Source: Pseudomonadota bacterium (GTDB lineage: Bacteria > Pseudomonadota > Alphaproteobacteria > Rickettsiales > UBA6187). From it: a DNA stretch of 64,000 nt. Shown here piece by piece: positions 33,319 through 45,772 of the stretch (within the stretch, counting starts at the first letter, position 1; every line of letters starts with the position of its first letter). Both the position numbers and the translations under genes were made by a program. The notes below the pieces were generated by a model that worked only from the letters and a program-made list of their open reading frames with translations, did no database searches and was not told the DNA's origin. Location of the stretch: the NCBI GenBank assembly GCA_027620075.1, contig JAQCEY010000001.1:124001-188000 (forward strand), given 5' to 3'.

Positions 33319-35256
33319 CTAAACACCAAATATATTCTTAACAACAAACCAACTTATCAGTCCGAACAAACCAAGTATCATTATTAACGCGTAGTGATAA
33401 ACAAGACCTGATTGTATCTTCCCGACAGTACCCGACAATTTCCTGACTATCCACGCAGCACCGTTTGGCCCTCCTCCGTCAACAATAATAGTATCACCGA
33501 CCTTCCATAATGAAGAGCCTATCTTTTTCGCAGGAGTTACAAACAGAAAGTTGTACAGCTCGTCAATATACCACTTATTTAACAAAAACTTATATACGGG
33601 ACTTAAAGCTTCAGATAAAGATGCTGCAATAACAGGATTAAACATATAAATAAAATAAGCCAGCCCTATTCCAAGCAGTCCTGCAATAGCAGGCATAAGT
33701 TTTATATACAAAGGTACATGATGTGCATCTTCCAGAGGGTTATTATGTTCAAAAACAGTTATTGCACCGTTCCAAAAAGCAAGGTCATGGTCAACAATTC
33801 CTAATATATAATACCCCAAGGCTCCGGAGAACATAGCCCCTATTGCCAACACGTACAGAGGTATTAACATAACACTCGGTGATTCATGCACATGGCTCAT
33901 AACTTCCTTAGAAGCTCTTGGCTTGCCGTGGAATGCCATTATAATCAGCCGCCATGAATAAAATGCGGTTAAAAACGCTGCCGCAATACCGACCCAATAG
34001 GCATAACCGCCCATTCCTCCTGACGCATAAGCCGATTCTAAAATCATATCTTTTGAATAAAACCCTGCAAATGGGAAAACACCTGCAAGTGCTAACGAAC
34101 CTATCCACATCAAAGTATATGTTTTAGGTATTTTTTTCCATATGCCGCCCATTTTTCTCAAGTCCTGTTCATTTGACAATGCATGTATAACACTACCTGC
34201 ACCCAAGAATAACAATGCCTTAAAGAATCCATGCGTTAACAAGTGGAAAACTCCTGCCGAATAAGCGGAAACACCACATGCAAAAAACATATATCCAAGC
34301 TGTGAGCATGTTGAATAAGCGATAACACGCTTTATATCATTTTGCGTAATGGCAATTGTGGCGGCAAATATGGCAGTGGCAGCACCTACTATTGTAACTA
34401 CATCTCTTGCAAAATCTGAATATTCAAACAATGGAGAACATCTGGCAACTAAGAACACTCCGGCGGTAACCATTGTGGCGGCGTGGATTAAAGCCGATAC
34501 CGGAGTCGGTCCTTCCATTGCATCGGGCAACCATGTATGCAAACCTAGTTGGGCTGACTTGCCCATAGCACCGATGAACAGCAATAAGCATATAACTGTA
34601 ATTGCATTATATTGCTCACCGAAGATATTTATCACGCTATCGGAATAACCGTCCGTTTTTGCAAATACTTCGCTAAAATTCAGGCTTCCGAATATCATGT
34701 AAATTGCAAATATTCCCAATATCAGCCCAAAATCCCCTACCCTGTTCACAATAAATGCTTTCATTGCGGCATCTTTTGCGGACTGTTTTTTATACCAGAA
34801 TCCTATCAGAAGGTATGAACTCAGCCCCACACCTTCCCAGCCGAAGAATAATTGCAGGAAGTTATCACTTGTTACCAGCATTAACATGAAAAAAGTAAAT
34901 AAAGACAGGTAAGCCATGAATCTTGGAAGGTGAGCATCATGACTCATATACCCTACGGAATAAATATGAACAATAGATGAAACCCACGTTACCAAAACGA
35001 GCATTACGGCAGTCAGGCTATCAACCCTAAGCGACCACGAAACACTGAATGTCCCCGAATCAATCCATCTTGTAATGTCGCTAACCTGTGCCTGCCCCAT
35101 TATAGCAACGTCATAGAACAATATCGTCGATAAAAAAGCCGATGTCAGCAAGCCGCCACAAGTTATCAGCTGTGCAGACTTATTAGATATCGTCCTTGAC
35201 ATCATTCCCACATAAAAAGCCGTTAATAACGGTATGAAAACTATTGCTGCAATCAC
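33319..35256 (-). CDS. nuoL: NADH-quinone oxidoreductase subunit L
   Basis: 645 residues, the largest antiporter-like subunit, including the C-terminal lateral helix. LFFGWEGVGLSSYLLIGFWY, LHTWLPDAMEGPTPVSALIH, HAATMVTAGVFLVAR and GFFKALLFLGAGSVIHA are characteristic. Starts 4 nt after nuoK. Confidence 0.98.
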   Translation of the reverse strand: MIAAIVFIPLLTAFYVGMMSRTISNKSAQLITCGGLLTSAFLSTILFYDVAIMGQAQVSDITRWIDSGTFSVSWSLRVDSLTAVMLVLVTWVSSIVHIYSVGYMSHDAHLPRFMAYLSLFTFFMLMLVTSDNFLQLFFGWEGVGLSSYLLIGFWYKKQSAKDAAMKAFIVNRVGDFGLILGIFAIYMIFGSLNFSEVFAKTDGYSDSVINIFGEQYNAITVICLLLFIGAMGKSAQLGLHTWLPDAMEGPTPVSALIHAATMVTAGVFLVARCSPLFEYSDFARDVVTIVGAATAIFAATIAITQNDIKRVIAYSTCSQLGYMFFACGVSAYSAGVFHLLTHGFFKALLFLGAGSVIHALSNEQDLRKMGGIWKKIPKTYTLMWIGSLALAGVFPFAGFYSKDMILESAYASGGMGGYAYWVGIAAAFLTAFYSWRLIIMAFHGKPRASKEVMSHVHESPSVMLIPLYVLAIGAMFSGALGYYILGIVDHDLAFWNGAITVFEHNNPLEDAHHVPLYIKLMPAIAGLLGIGLAYFIYMFNPVIAASLSEALSPVYKFLLNKWYIDELYNFLFVTPAKKIGSSLWKVGDTIIVDGGGPNGAAWIVRKLSGTVGKIQSGLVYHYALIMILGLFGLISWFVVKNIFGV

Positions 35257-35260
35257 TTGA

Positions 35261-35572
35261 TTAGCCCTTCATCATGTTTACATCTTCTACGGAAATACTT
35301 CCGCGATTTCTATAATAAATAACCAGTATAGCCAGACCTATAGCCGCCTCTGCGGCTGCCACGGTCAGTATAAATATTGTAAATATCTGCCCTACAAGAT
35401 CGTCCAGATAATAAGAAAATGCCACAAAATTAATGTTCACAGCCAGAAGCATTAATTCCAGTGACATCAACAAAGTTATTATATTTTTTCTGTTAATGAA
35501 CACACCGCTTATTCCTATAACAAATAAGCAAGCTGCCAATATCAGATAATGGGTTAAACCGACTTCAGGCAT
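35261..35572 (-). CDS. nuoK: NADH-quinone oxidoreductase subunit K
   Basis: 103 residues with three membrane helices. [19 protein letters not shown] carries the conserved membrane Glu, and [19 protein letters not shown] the second. Adjacent to nuoJ with no gap. Confidence 0.97.
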   Translation of the reverse strand: MPEVGLTHYLILAACLFVIGISGVFINRKNIITLLMSLELMLLAVNINFVAFSYYLDDLVGQIFTIFILTVAAAEAAIGLAILVIYYRNRGSISVEDVNMMKG

Positions 35573-36181
35573 TTACACCCCCTTCTTTGACTGTACTTTA
35601 ACAAGCTCTACCCCGTCTTTACGGCTTCTGGATACCTGCTTGGATATATTCTGTTTTTTCACACCAGGACGTGTCCTGTGTGTAAGGACGATAGCTCCTA
35701 TCATAGCTACAAGTAAAATTATTCCCGATAATTGGAACGGATAAATATAATCGGTATATAATATCCTCCCTATAGCTTCGGTATTTGTAATGTCGGAAGG
35801 AATTTTAGACGATACTACGGATTTTACCGATGCAAACTCCGACGATACCTGTATAACCATTATTAACTCTGCCAGCATTACCGCAGAAACTAAAAGCAAT
35901 ATCGGCAAGTGCCTGACAAATCCCCGACTCATCGCCTCAAAATCAATATCCAGCATCATAACCACAAAAAGGAATAAAACTGCAACCGCACCTACATAGA
36001 CTATTATAATTAACATCGATATAAATTCCGCACCCAACATAAGGAACAGACCGGCAGAATTAAAAAATGCCAGTATTAAAAACAACACCGAATGAACCGG
36101 ATTTTTTACAGTTATCACAACTATTGCTGAAAAAATCAGCACAAATGATAATATATAAAATAATAAATTGGCAATTAACAT
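35573..36181 (-). CDS. nuoJ: NADH-quinone oxidoreductase subunit J
   Basis: 202 residues with five membrane helices; NPVHSVLFLILAFFNSAGLF and the YVGAVAVLFLFVVMMLD helix that takes part in the quinone-coupled switch are clear. A basic C-terminal tail (KQVSRSRKDGVELVKVQSKK) follows the last helix. Sixteen nt after nuoI. Confidence 0.97.
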   Translation of the reverse strand: MLIANLLFYILSFVLIFSAIVVITVKNPVHSVLFLILAFFNSAGLFLMLGAEFISMLIIIVYVGAVAVLFLFVVMMLDIDFEAMSRGFVRHLPILLLVSAVMLAELIMVIQVSSEFASVKSVVSSKIPSDITNTEAIGRILYTDYIYPFQLSGIILLVAMIGAIVLTHRTRPGVKKQNISKQVSRSRKDGVELVKVQSKKGV

Positions 36182-36197
36182 AATTTACTTCCGAATT

Positions 36198-36683
36198 TTA
36201 CCTGTAAGGGGCATCAAGTTCCAGCCTCATAGCCAGCTCTTGTTCCCACTTATCGCCATTTTCAAGTAGCTTTTCTTTGTTATAATATAATTCTTCACGT
36301 GTTTCAGTAGCATATTCAAAGTTAGGCCCTTCAACAATAGCATCTACAGGGCACGCCTCTTCACACAGACCGCAATAAATGCACTTTATCATGTCTATAT
36401 CATATTTTGTCGTGCGACGGCTGCCGTCCTCCCTCTCCTCTGCTTCAATAGTTATAGCCTGAGCAGGGCAAACTGCCTCACATAATTTACACGCAATACA
36501 ACGTTCTTCCCCGTTAGCATAGCGACGAAGGGCATGTTCTCCCCTGAACCTTGGGGAAAGAGGGCCTTTTTCAAAAGGATAATTAATAGTGACCTTAGGC
36601 TTAAACATATATTTAAGCGTAAGCAGCATACCACTTAATATTTCTTTCAAAAAAACAGACTGAGCTGATTTATCACTTATCAT
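36198..36683 (-). CDS. nuoI: NADH-quinone oxidoreductase subunit I
   Basis: 161 residues. Two [4Fe-4S] ferredoxin motifs, [15 protein letters not shown] and [15 protein letters not shown], hold clusters N6a and N6b in the peripheral arm. [20 protein letters not shown] precedes them, as is usual. Eleven nt after nuoH. Confidence 0.98.
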   Translation of the reverse strand: MISDKSAQSVFLKEILSGMLLTLKYMFKPKVTINYPFEKGPLSPRFRGEHALRRYANGEERCIACKLCEAVCPAQAITIEAEEREDGSRRTTKYDIDMIKCIYCGLCEEACPVDAIVEGPNFEYATETREELYYNKEKLLENGDKWEQELAMRLELDAPYR

Positions 36684-36693
36684 TTAACAACTT

Positions 36694-37728
36694 CTAATTA
36701 GTAGTAAAAAAAACAACATAAGCCGATACCAACACTACCCAAACAAGGGTAATCGGTAAAAATACTTTCCAACCAAGCCTCATTAACTGATCGTACCTAT
36801 ATCTTGGTAATGCTGCACGCACCCATATAAACACGAAAAGTAAAAAAGCAACTTTGGCGGCAAACCATACAAAACCCGGTATAAATTGCAATGCAGAAAT
36901 TCCAAAAGGAGGCAACCACCCGCCTAAAAATAATATCGTGGTTATTCCACTCATTAATATCATGTTTGCGTATTCACCAAGGAAGAATAACGCAAATGTC
37001 ATTGATGAATATTCAACGTTATATCCGGCAACTATTTCCGCTTCAGCTTCAGGCAAATCAAAAGGGTGTCTGTTAGTTTCCGCCAAAGTAGATATAAAAA
37101 ATATTATAAACATCGGGAATAAAAGGATATCTTCAAAGAGAGTCCTTTTGTAAAGCACTATCTCGGTAAGGTTTAAAGACCCCACAATAAGAAGCACTGT
37201 AATAATAGCAAAACCTATTGAAACCTCATACGAAACCATCTGTGCCGCAGAGCGTATCGCTCCCAAAAATGCGTATTTAGAGTTACTAGCCCAACCGGCT
37301 ATAATAACCCCGTAAACCCCCAGTGACGAGATGGCAAGAAGGTACAAAACACCGACATTTATATCCGCCAAAACAAGCCCTTCACCAAACGGAATGACAG
37401 CCCAGCCTATCATAGCCAACACAAAAGTTATCATCGGGGCAAGCACAAATAAAAACTTATTTGACTTCGCAGGAACAATAACCTCCTTAAGCATAAGTTT
37501 TACGCCATCGGCAATCGGTTGCAATAGACCGAAAGGTCCTACGACATTCGGCCCTTTTCTAAGCTGCATAGCTGCTATAACCTTACGCTCCGCCAGCGTT
37601 AGATATGCAACGGCACCTAATAACGGTAGTATGATTACTAATATTTTTATTAGTATCCATGCAAAAGGTACGAAATAATCCACCATGAACGGAGTTTGAA
37701 AAAACGGACTTTGTAATATTTCCTCCAT
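36694..37728 (-). CDS. nuoH: NADH-quinone oxidoreductase subunit H
   Basis: 344 residues with eight membrane helices. [20 protein letters not shown] and [19 protein letters not shown] are the quinone-site signatures. Its start overlaps the nuoG stop by one base. Confidence 0.98.
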   Translation of the reverse strand: MEEILQSPFFQTPFMVDYFVPFAWILIKILVIILPLLGAVAYLTLAERKVIAAMQLRKGPNVVGPFGLLQPIADGVKLMLKEVIVPAKSNKFLFVLAPMITFVLAMIGWAVIPFGEGLVLADINVGVLYLLAISSLGVYGVIIAGWASNSKYAFLGAIRSAAQMVSYEVSIGFAIITVLLIVGSLNLTEIVLYKRTLFEDILLFPMFIIFFISTLAETNRHPFDLPEAEAEIVAGYNVEYSSMTFALFFLGEYANMILMSGITTILFLGGWLPPFGISALQFIPGFVWFAAKVAFLLFVFIWVRAALPRYRYDQLMRLGWKVFLPITLVWVVLVSAYVVFFTTN

Positions 37729-39803
37729 TACGCAGCCTCCTTCTCTTCAGATTTGCCTTTACAGCCACAGCCTTTATTTATTTCGGACGAACACGCCGCC
37801 ATCGTTTTAGAAGCACGGCTTATAGGGTCACTCATGTAGAAGTTCTTTACGGAATTTCTGAACGGCTCATCAGACGATACACCTTTTTTACCGACATTAT
37901 TCCATTTTTCCGAAACGATATCCTCATTTGCAAAAACAGGATAGTTCCTTTCTAAAGATTCCCTTAACTCATCTATATTGTTAAAGTTAAGGCTAATACC
38001 CGAAGCCATAGCCAATTCTTTTATAATTAGCCAGTCCTCTTTAGCTTCGCCAAGCGGATAAATAGCGGGACTAGTTCTTTGCACTCTACCTTCGGTATTA
38101 ACATATGTGCCTGACTTTTCAGTATATGCCGCTCCCGGCAATATAACATCGGCTCTATGTGCTCCTGAATCACCATGATGCCCTTGATAGACAACAAAAG
38201 CTTTGCCTAGCTTAGACATGTCTATTTCGTCAGCACCAAGTAGATATAGGAACTCTATTTTATTTTCTTCACATTCTTTTAGTATTTTCTTTGTCGGCAC
38301 ACCCTCACCTGACGGCAAGAAGCCCATATCCAGACCACCCACACGGCTGGCGGCTTTATGTAATACGTTAAACCCGTTCCAATCCTCCCTTACCATATTA
38401 TACTTAACGGCAATAGAACTCACCAAATACATTATATGCTCGGCATCGTCCCTGCATAACGCAGATGAGCCGATTATTATCATAGGATTTTTTGCAGCTT
38501 CCAAAGTCTTACAAAAATCTGACTTACCGTCCGCAATCGCTTGTAAATCTTTAGGGCTATTGCCTAATTTTTCTACAGGATAAGTAAAACTTGAACAACC
38601 GCCTATTGAAGCTATTTTCAGACCGTTATTAACGTTAGCCTTCCTTATTCTGGAATTAATAATAGCAGCTTCACGCCTTGGATTAGTTCCCACTAACAAA
38701 CATAAATCGGCGTTTTCAATGCCTTGTATCGTAGTATTAAATATATATGACGACCTGCCCTCATTACCGATTTCCATACCGTCTTGACGGCAATCTATAT
38801 TATTTACGCCACGCTTGGTCATAAGTTTTTTCAATGCATACATTGATTCGCAATCGGCAAGATCGCCCGCAATCGCCGCAATGCTATTTGAACTTATATC
38901 TCTCATCTTATCGCTGATAACCTTATAAGCCTCATTCCAACTTGCAGGCTTTAATTTGCCGTCAACTCTTACATAAGGTTTGTCCAGCCTTTGAACTTTC
39001 AGCCCGTCATAGGCAAATCTGGTTTTATCGCTTATCCACTCTTCGTTTATATCCTCATTCAGGCGAGGTAAAATCCTTACGACTTCTTTTCCTCTTGAAT
39101 CGACTCTTATATTAGAACCCACGGCATCTAAAACATCAATAGATTCGGTTTTATTTAACTCCCAAGGACGGGCTTTAAAAGCATAAGGTTTTGATGTCAA
39201 AGCACCTACAGGGCATAAATCGATAATATTGCCCGACATTTCCGATGTAAGGCTTTTTTCAACATATGTAGTAACTTCCATATGCTCACCACGGTTTACC
39301 GCTCCAAGCTCGCATACTCCTGCAACATCTTCTAGGAAACGGATACATCTTGTACACTGGATACAACGAGTCATGTGGGTTTTAACCAAAGGGCCCATAT
39401 ATTTATCTTTTACGGCACGTTTATCTTCTTCAAAACGGCTGTCACCCCTGCCATACGCCATAGCCTGATCTTGCAAATCGCACTCACCGCCCTGATCGCA
39501 AATAGGACAATCAAGAGGGTGATTCATAAGCAAAAATTCCATCACACCTTCACGGGCTTTTTTTACCATAGGTGAGTTAGTATGAACAACCATACCGTCA
39601 CCGGCAGGCATAGCACAGGAAGCGGCAGGCTTAGGAGGACCTCCCTCAACCTGAACAAGGCACATACGGCAATTTCCGGCAATTTTTAACCTTTCATGAT
39701 AACAAAATCTTGGGATTTCCTCACCTGCAAGCTCACATGCCTGCAACACGGTCATTCCCTGCTCAAATTCTATCTGATTTCCGTTTACTGTTATCTTTGG
39801 CAT
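37728..39803 (-). CDS. nuoG: NADH-quinone oxidoreductase subunit G
   Basis: 691 residues. N-terminal [2Fe-2S] motif ([19 protein letters not shown], then ASC), His-Cys cluster motif [19 protein letters not shown], then [10 protein letters not shown]...[11 protein letters not shown] and [17 protein letters not shown] for the [4Fe-4S] clusters. The rest is the molybdopterin-oxidoreductase-like domain without cofactor role. The last residues form a Cys-containing tail ([19 protein letters not shown]) beyond the usual end; its role is unknown. Confidence 0.97.
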   Translation of the reverse strand: MPKITVNGNQIEFEQGMTVLQACELAGEEIPRFCYHERLKIAGNCRMCLVQVEGGPPKPAASCAMPAGDGMVVHTNSPMVKKAREGVMEFLLMNHPLDCPICDQGGECDLQDQAMAYGRGDSRFEEDKRAVKDKYMGPLVKTHMTRCIQCTRCIRFLEDVAGVCELGAVNRGEHMEVTTYVEKSLTSEMSGNIIDLCPVGALTSKPYAFKARPWELNKTESIDVLDAVGSNIRVDSRGKEVVRILPRLNEDINEEWISDKTRFAYDGLKVQRLDKPYVRVDGKLKPASWNEAYKVISDKMRDISSNSIAAIAGDLADCESMYALKKLMTKRGVNNIDCRQDGMEIGNEGRSSYIFNTTIQGIENADLCLLVGTNPRREAAIINSRIRKANVNNGLKIASIGGCSSFTYPVEKLGNSPKDLQAIADGKSDFCKTLEAAKNPMIIIGSSALCRDDAEHIMYLVSSIAVKYNMVREDWNGFNVLHKAASRVGGLDMGFLPSGEGVPTKKILKECEENKIEFLYLLGADEIDMSKLGKAFVVYQGHHGDSGAHRADVILPGAAYTEKSGTYVNTEGRVQRTSPAIYPLGEAKEDWLIIKELAMASGISLNFNNIDELRESLERNYPVFANEDIVSEKWNNVGKKGVSSDEPFRNSVKNFYMSDPISRASKTMAACSSEINKGCGCKGKSEEKEAA

Positions 39804-39823
39804 AATATCCCTGTGTAAAATAC

Positions 39824-41095
39824 TTACGCTGCTTTTTTATAATTATTAATTCTGTCCTCGATAACGCTCCTAAAGTGCCTTACCAACCCCTGTATAGGCC
39901 ATGCCGCCGCATCACCCAACGCACAAATAGTATGCCCTTCGACTTGCTTGGTTATCTCAAGCAGTTTATCTATTTCGGCAATTTCCGCCTCACCTTTTAC
40001 CAGACGCTTCATAATTCTCCACATCCAGCCCGTACCTTCACGGCATGGGGTACACTGACCGCATGATTCATGCATATAAAAATGTGACAATCGCTCTATG
40101 GCGGCTATTAAATCGGTAGATTTATCCATAACAATAATACCTGCCGTACCAAGTCCTGACTGAGCGGCTCTTAGCGAATCAAAATCCATTCTTATGGTAT
40201 CGCAGATAGATTTCGGCAGCATAGGCACTGAAGAGCCACCGGGAATTATTGCCAGAAGATTATTCCACCCGCCACGCACACCGCCTGCATGTTTTTCAAT
40301 AAGCTCTTTTAACGGAATGCCCATTTCTTCTTCAACGTTGCAAGGGTTATTGACATGACCTGATATACAGAAAACTTTCGTACCCGTATTATTTTCACGC
40401 CCAAGACCTGCAAACCAGCTTCCGCCCTTACGTAAGATAGTAGGCACTACGGCTATTGTTTCAATATTATTTATTGTTGTCGGGCAGCCATATAGCCCCA
40501 CTCCCGCAGGGAATGGCGGCTTCAAACGAGGCTGTCCTTTTTTACCTTCCAAGCTTTCAAGCTGTGCGGTTTCTTCTCCGCAAATATACGCTCCGGCTCC
40601 TCTGTGCAGAAATACATCGAAATCATATCCGCTACCACAGGCGTTTTTTCCAATAAGACCGTCTTTATAAGCCTCGTCAATTGCATGTTGCAGGGCAACC
40701 GCTTCATTATAGAATTCACCACGAATATATATGTAAGCAGCCACCGCACGCATTGCGTAGCCTGCAAGCAAACACCCCTCAACTATTTTATGCGGGTCGT
40801 TCCTGATTATATCCCTGTCCTTACAGGTTCCGGGTTCCGACTCATCGGCATTTACTACCAGATACGAAGGCTTAGGGGATTCTTTGGGCATGAATGACCA
40901 TTTAAGACCGGTGGGGAATCCTGCTCCGCCACGTCCTCTAAGACACGAGGTTTTTACTTCCTCAATTATCCAATCATGACCTTTTTTTATAAATTTTTTG
41001 GTATCTTTCCAGTCCCCGCGCTTTTTAGCAGCCGCAAGATTAGGGCTTTCATAACCGTATAAATTTGTAAAAATTCTATCTTCTTCTTTAAGCAT
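39824..41095 (-). CDS. nuoF: NADH-quinone oxidoreductase subunit F
   Basis: 423 residues. NADH/FMN-binding subunit: [36 protein letters not shown] and [21 protein letters not shown]3 cluster motif [15 protein letters not shown] with the distal Cys in [16 protein letters not shown]. Fourteen nt after nuoE. Confidence 0.98.
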   Translation of the reverse strand: MLKEEDRIFTNLYGYESPNLAAAKKRGDWKDTKKFIKKGHDWIIEEVKTSCLRGRGGAGFPTGLKWSFMPKESPKPSYLVVNADESEPGTCKDRDIIRNDPHKIVEGCLLAGYAMRAVAAYIYIRGEFYNEAVALQHAIDEAYKDGLIGKNACGSGYDFDVFLHRGAGAYICGEETAQLESLEGKKGQPRLKPPFPAGVGLYGCPTTINNIETIAVVPTILRKGGSWFAGLGRENNTGTKVFCISGHVNNPCNVEEEMGIPLKELIEKHAGGVRGGWNNLLAIIPGGSSVPMLPKSICDTIRMDFDSLRAAQSGLGTAGIIVMDKSTDLIAAIERLSHFYMHESCGQCTPCREGTGWMWRIMKRLVKGEAEIAEIDKLLEITKQVEGHTICALGDAAAWPIQGLVRHFRSVIEDRINNYKKAA

Positions 41096-41109
41096 ACCAA
41101 ATTTCCACT

Positions 41110-41691
41110 TTACTCCGCTTCAACAGGAGCAGAACACTGTCTTCCCGTTTGCGAACCGATTTTAACTTTTTTACCCGCTGCCAGATCATCAATTATTTTT
41201 TCCATTGATTCAGGCGATAAATCTTCAAAATAATCATCGTTTATCTGAACCATAGGGGCATTAACACAAGCACCCAGACACTCAACTTCAATTAGCGAGA
41301 ACTGACCGTCATGCGTAATCTCGCCAAGCCCGATACCCAGCTTATCCTTACACAAATTAGTAATATCGTCAGCACCACGCAACCAGCAAGGTGTCGTTCT
41401 GCAAACCTGTATATGGTTTTTTCCTACAGGCTTCAGGTTATACATAGTATAGAATGTAGCTACCTCATAAACCTTAATAGGAGGAAGTTCAAGCATATCG
41501 GCGATATAATCCAAAGCATCTTGCGGTATCCAGTTATCGTTTTGCTTTTGAGCCAGCCACAAAAGAGGCATCAATGCACTACGCTGCCTTCCTTCGGGGT
41601 ATTTAGCAATATATTCTTTAGCTTTTTTCAGGTTTTCTTTCGTAAACTCGAAACTCGCTTTTTGCTCAACTTTTTCTTTTTTCTTCGCCAT
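41110..41691 (-). CDS. nuoE: NADH-quinone oxidoreductase subunit E
   Basis: 193 residues. Thioredoxin-like [2Fe-2S] subunit (cluster N1a): [14 protein letters not shown] with the second pair in [12 protein letters not shown] short basic and acidic extension ([19 protein letters not shown]) precedes the domain. Six nt after nuoD. Confidence 0.97.
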   Translation of the reverse strand: MAKKKEKVEQKASFEFTKENLKKAKEYIAKYPEGRQRSALMPLLWLAQKQNDNWIPQDALDYIADMLELPPIKVYEVATFYTMYNLKPVGKNHIQVCRTTPCWLRGADDITNLCKDKLGIGLGEITHDGQFSLIEVECLGACVNAPMVQINDDYFEDLSPESMEKIIDDLAAGKKVKIGSQTGRQCSAPVEAE

Positions 41692-41696
41692 AGTAA

Positions 41697-42884
41697 CTAT
41701 CTATCTATCTCACCAAATACAATATCCAAAGAGCCTATAACGGCTACAACGTCCGCTAACATATGACCTTTTGTCATAAAATCAAGCCCTTGCAAATGTG
41801 CAAAGCCCGGAGCCCTCACCCTGCATCTATAAGGACGGCTTGTTCCGTCTGCCACCAAATATACACCGAACTCGCCTTTAGGAGCCTCAACCGCCGCATA
41901 ATATTCACCTGCCGGCACTTTATAACCTTCGGTATAAAGCTTAAAGTGATGTATTAAAGCCTCCATTGATTTTTTCATCTCGGCTCTAGGCGGAGGCGAT
42001 ATTTTTCTATCGTTGGTTTTTATAGGACCGCTAGGCATTTTTTCAATCACCTGCTTAATAATTTTTATAGACTGGTGCATTTCTTCAATTCTAACAAGAT
42101 AGCGGTCATAACAGTCACCGTTTTTGCCCACAGGTATATCAAAATTCAGGTCGTTATATATTTCATAAGGCTGCGACTTCCTTAAATCCCAAGGAACACC
42201 CGAACCTCTTAACATAACTCCCGTAAAACCCCAATCCAGTGCTTCAGCCTTAGATACAACACCGATATCAACGGTACGTTGTTTGAATATTCTGTTTTCC
42301 GTTAGCAAGCCTTCCATGTCATCTATCATTTTAGGGAAGGTTTCTACAAATTTCGCTATATCCTCCAGCAATCCGGGCGGCAAATCTTTAGAAACTCCTC
42401 CGGGACGGAAGTAATTTGCGTGCAGCCTAGCACCACAAACACGCTCGTAAAATTCCATCATTTTTTCACGCTCTTCAAACATCCACAAAAGCGGAGTCAT
42501 CGCACCAACATCAAGAGCTTGTGTCGTAATGTTCAACAAATGGCTTAACAATCTGGATATCTCTGCAAAAAGTACCCTGATATATTTAGCTCTTATAGGA
42601 ATTTTACAATCCAGCAGCTTTTCAGTAACCAATGCAAAGGCATGTTCCTGCGACATCGGAGCAACATAATCAAGCCTGTCAAAGTAAGGAACTGCCTGAA
42701 TATAATTTTTATGCTCGATTAATTTTTCCGTCCCTCTGTGCAGCAACCCTATATGGGAGTCAGCACGCTCTACAACCTCACCGTCCATTTCCAGAACAAG
42801 ACGCAAAACCCCGTGTGCCGCAGGGTGTTGCGGGCCAAAGTTCAGGGTCATATTTTTTATATCTACTGCTTTACTACTAGCCAC
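41697..42884 (-). CDS. nuoD: NADH-quinone oxidoreductase subunit D
   Basis: 395 residues. 49-kDa-type subunit forming the quinone pocket: [56 protein letters not shown], and the C-terminal [24 protein letters not shown] end with FGEIDR. It is directly adjacent to nuoC. Confidence 0.98.
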   Translation of the reverse strand: MASSKAVDIKNMTLNFGPQHPAAHGVLRLVLEMDGEVVERADSHIGLLHRGTEKLIEHKNYIQAVPYFDRLDYVAPMSQEHAFALVTEKLLDCKIPIRAKYIRVLFAEISRLLSHLLNITTQALDVGAMTPLLWMFEEREKMMEFYERVCGARLHANYFRPGGVSKDLPPGLLEDIAKFVETFPKMIDDMEGLLTENRIFKQRTVDIGVVSKAEALDWGFTGVMLRGSGVPWDLRKSQPYEIYNDLNFDIPVGKNGDCYDRYLVRIEEMHQSIKIIKQVIEKMPSGPIKTNDRKISPPPRAEMKKSMEALIHHFKLYTEGYKVPAGEYYAAVEAPKGEFGVYLVADGTSRPYRCRVRAPGFAHLQGLDFMTKGHMLADVVAVIGSLDIVFGEIDR

Positions 42885-43490
42885 TTACGCCTCCGCCTTT
42901 TCATCACCGGGAAGGATATATTTAGTACCCTCCCACGGGCTTGCAAAATCAAAAGTCCTAAATTCCTGATCCAATTTAACAGGCTCGTACACAACACGCT
43001 TGCGATCTTCGTCATACTTAACCTGCACATAACCTGTCAGAGGAAAATCTTTTCTTTGAGGGTGTCCGCTAAAACCATAATCCGACAATATCCTACGTAA
43101 GTCAGGGTGATCGGCAAAGAAAACGCCGTACATATCCCAAACTTCACGCTCATACCAGTTTGCCGAGCTAAATACACCCGTAACAGTCGGAACCATGTCG
43201 TTTTCGGCAACACACACCTTAACAACGATACGGTTGTTATATCTTAAACTCAATAAGTTATATATAACTTCAAAACGTTCTTTTTTTTCAGGATAATCAA
43301 CAGCGGTAAGGTCTATAAGCTGCTTGAACTGACATCTGGCATCGTCCCTTAAAAAGGTAAGCATTCTAACGATACTATCTGCTTTCACAGAAACAATAAG
43401 CATATCGTTTTTTATGCGGCACTTAACCTTGATGTCTTCTATAACACCCGATTCCAGATACTTGCCTAAGTCTGTAAGCTCATTTATCAT
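42885..43490 (-). CDS. nuoC: NADH-quinone oxidoreductase subunit C
   Basis: 201 residues. [38 protein letters not shown] and [19 protein letters not shown] are the 30-kDa subunit signatures. Separate from nuoD, not fused. Two nt after nuoB. Confidence 0.98.
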   Translation of the reverse strand: MINELTDLGKYLESGVIEDIKVKCRIKNDMLIVSVKADSIVRMLTFLRDDARCQFKQLIDLTAVDYPEKKERFEVIYNLLSLRYNNRIVVKVCVAENDMVPTVTGVFSSANWYEREVWDMYGVFFADHPDLRRILSDYGFSGHPQRKDFPLTGYVQVKYDEDRKRVVYEPVKLDQEFRTFDFASPWEGTKYILPGDEKAEA

Positions 43491-43492
43491 AA

Positions 43493-44056
43493 TTATGCTT
43501 TTTTGCGTTTAAGTATTGTGCCGGTGCGTTTAATTTTTTTCTGCAATTGCAGTATTCCATAAAGCAATGCTTCGGCAGTAGGAGGGCAACCCGGCACATA
43601 AACATCAACCGGAACTATCCTGTCACAGCCACGCACCACCGAATATGAATAATGGTAATAACCGCCCCCGTTAGCACAGGAACCCATTGAAATTACCCAT
43701 CTTGGCTCTGCCATTTGGTCATATACCTTACGAAGTGCTGGAGCCATTTTATTTGTAAGAGTACCCGCAACTATCATAACGTCGGATTGTCTTGGGCTTG
43801 CCCTGAACACCAGCCCGAACCTGTCAAGGTCATAACGGCTGGCTGCCGTGTGCATCATTTCAACTGCACAACATGCAAGTCCGAATGTCATAGGCCAAAG
43901 TGAGCCTGTGCGTATCCAATTAGTAAGTTCGTCTAAATTAGCAAGAACGAACCCCTTATCGGATATTTCGTCAGACACCTGTTTGAGCAATGCGTCTTGC
44001 TCCGTGCCTTTCGGCAAAGGTTTTGACGGATCAATAATTAATTGTTTTTCTGCCAT
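43493..44056 (-). CDS. nuoB: NADH-quinone oxidoreductase subunit B
   Basis: 187 residues. Holds terminal cluster N2: adjacent cysteines in [13 protein letters not shown], then [19 protein letters not shown] and the last ligand in [13 protein letters not shown]. The quinone-reducing end of the peripheral arm. Twenty-five nt after nuoA. Confidence 0.98.
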   Translation of the reverse strand: MAEKQLIIDPSKPLPKGTEQDALLKQVSDEISDKGFVLANLDELTNWIRTGSLWPMTFGLACCAVEMMHTAASRYDLDRFGLVFRASPRQSDVMIVAGTLTNKMAPALRKVYDQMAEPRWVISMGSCANGGGYYHYSYSVVRGCDRIVPVDVYVPGCPPTAEALLYGILQLQKKIKRTGTILKRKKA

Positions 44057-44081
44057 TATACTATTTTACCACCTTGCTTTA

Positions 44082-44453
44082 CTATTCCCACTCAAGACCG
44101 CCTTTTTTCCACTCATAAATGAACCCGACGGTCAGAACGCCAAGAAATACCATCATTGACCAGAAACCGAACTCCCCTATTTCTCTTAAAGATATCGCCC
44201 AAGGGAATAAAAACGCTATCTCCAAATCAAAAATTATGAACAAAATGGCTACAAGATAGAATCTTACGTCAAACTTACCTCGTGAATCCGAGAAAGCTTC
44301 AAATCCGCACTCATACTGGGATAACTTTTCTTTATCCGGTCTGCGGAGAGCTACTATAAAAGGAATAACGACCATTACAAAGGAAAGACCGACCGCTACA
44401 CCTAAAAATATTAATATAGGTAAATATTCGCTTAAATAACTTGGTAAAACCAA
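44082..44453 (-). CDS. nuoA: NADH-quinone oxidoreductase subunit A (TTG start)
   Basis: 123 residues with three membrane helices; [20 protein letters not shown] is the conserved loop. No ATG lies before the first helix. TTG at 44453 follows an AGGGGG site about 7-8 nt upstream, so TTG initiation is well supported. First gene of the nuo operon. Confidence 0.95.
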   Translation of the reverse strand: MVLPSYLSEYLPILIFLGVAVGLSFVMVVIPFIVALRRPDKEKLSQYECGFEAFSDSRGKFDVRFYLVAILFIIFDLEIAFLFPWAISLREIGEFGFWSMMVFLGVLTVGFIYEWKKGGLEWE

Positions 44454-44610
44454 CTTATAACCCCCTTTTAGGTTAGTAATATCACAGCCTTATATATTAA
44501 GAAATAAGTGAAGTACAGGCTATTTTATGTTTTTTTTATACAAATCAACAAAAAGCACATAACAACCGTTGAAAAACAAACACTTAAAATACAAACCTTC
44601 ATAAAAAGAG

Positions 44611-44634
44611 AAAGCAGGGCAATCTCCCTGCTTT
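44611..44634 (-). terminator. Terminator of cysK
   Basis: AAAGCAGGG and CCCTGCTTT form a 9-bp stem; on the minus strand it is followed by CTCTTTTTAT. It lies 18 nt after the cysK stop. Confidence 0.8.
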
Positions 44635-44652
44635 CAACCTTAAATCAGTTTT

Positions 44653-45645
44653 TTATTCTCCGAATAATGCGGTAGAAAGGTATCTTTCTGCGAAAGATGC
44701 CACGATCACAACTATCTTTTTCCCTTTATTTTCAGGACGGCTACCCACTTCCAAAGCCGCTGCAATAGTTGCACCCGAAGATATACCGACAGGAATACCG
44801 TCCGTTTCAGCCACTTTTCTGGCGGTAGCAAATGAAGTTTCGTTTCCGATAGTAATAACTTCATCTATTAAATTAGCATCAAGGACATCAGGCACAAATC
44901 CCGCACCTATTCCCTGAATTTTGTGAGGTCCGGGTTGTCCGCCCGATAGTACCGGACTATCTTCAGGCTCTACGGCTATTATTTTAACATCAGGTTTACG
45001 GTCTTTTAGCACCTGTGCCACACCTGTTATGGTTCCGCCCGTACCGACACCCGATATAAATATATCAATTTCGCCATTTGTATCGGCAAGAATTTCCTCT
45101 GCGGTTGTTGTTCTGTGTATAGCAGGGTTTGCAAGGTTTTGGAACTGTTGAAGGACTATAGCGTTGTTGTTTTCCTGAAGAAGTTCTTCGGCACGGTCAA
45201 TTGCACCGCGCATACCCTTTGCAGCCAGAGTAAGCTCAAGCTGTGCTCCCAAGAGTTTTAACATCTTACGGCGTTCAATGGACATGCTCTCCGGCATAGT
45301 AAGTATAAGTTTATAGCCTTTTGCAGCACAGATAAACGCAAGTGCTATACCTGTGTTCCCTGAAGTAGGCTCAATAATAACGGTATTCTTATTAATCTTT
45401 CCGGCATTCTCAGCGGCTTCTATCATACCGAATGCAAGACGGTCTTTCACACTTGCCAACGGGTTAAAAAATTCCAGCTTTGCATAGATTTCAGCTACGC
45501 AGCCTGCATCTTGTGCTATTCTATTTAGTTTAACCAACGGAGTATCACCGATAGTTTCGGCAATATTTTGATACACCTTGCCTCGCCCTTTGGTATTTAG
45601 CGATGGTATGTAAACAGCTTCTTTTTTCATTACGGGATTGCTCAT
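44653..45645 (-). CDS. cysK: Cysteine synthase A (O-acetylserine sulfhydrylase)
   Basis: 330 residues, PLP-dependent. Catalytic Lys in [29 protein letters not shown] for substrate, and the phosphate-binding [11 protein letters not shown] loop; [13 protein letters not shown] near the end. Makes cysteine from O-acetylserine and sulfide. Lies alone between ubiA and nuoA on the minus strand with its own terminator. Confidence 0.95.
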   Translation of the reverse strand: MSNPVMKKEAVYIPSLNTKGRGKVYQNIAETIGDTPLVKLNRIAQDAGCVAEIYAKLEFFNPLASVKDRLAFGMIEAAENAGKINKNTVIIEPTSGNTGIALAFICAAKGYKLILTMPESMSIERRKMLKLLGAQLELTLAAKGMRGAIDRAEELLQENNNAIVLQQFQNLANPAIHRTTTAEEILADTNGEIDIFISGVGTGGTITGVAQVLKDRKPDVKIIAVEPEDSPVLSGGQPGPHKIQGIGAGFVPDVLDANLIDEVITIGNETSFATARKVAETDGIPVGISSGATIAAALEVGSRPENKGKKIVVIVASFAERYLSTALFGE

Positions 45646-45772
45646 AATAATTTTCCTAAATAATATTGTTTTTTCTGCAATTACTGCATTTATCTAATAT
45701 AACGAACCTTTTTTCAAGGGTAAATTGTATTTTCGATAGGGTTTGCGACACCGTATAGTAAATATCACTCTA

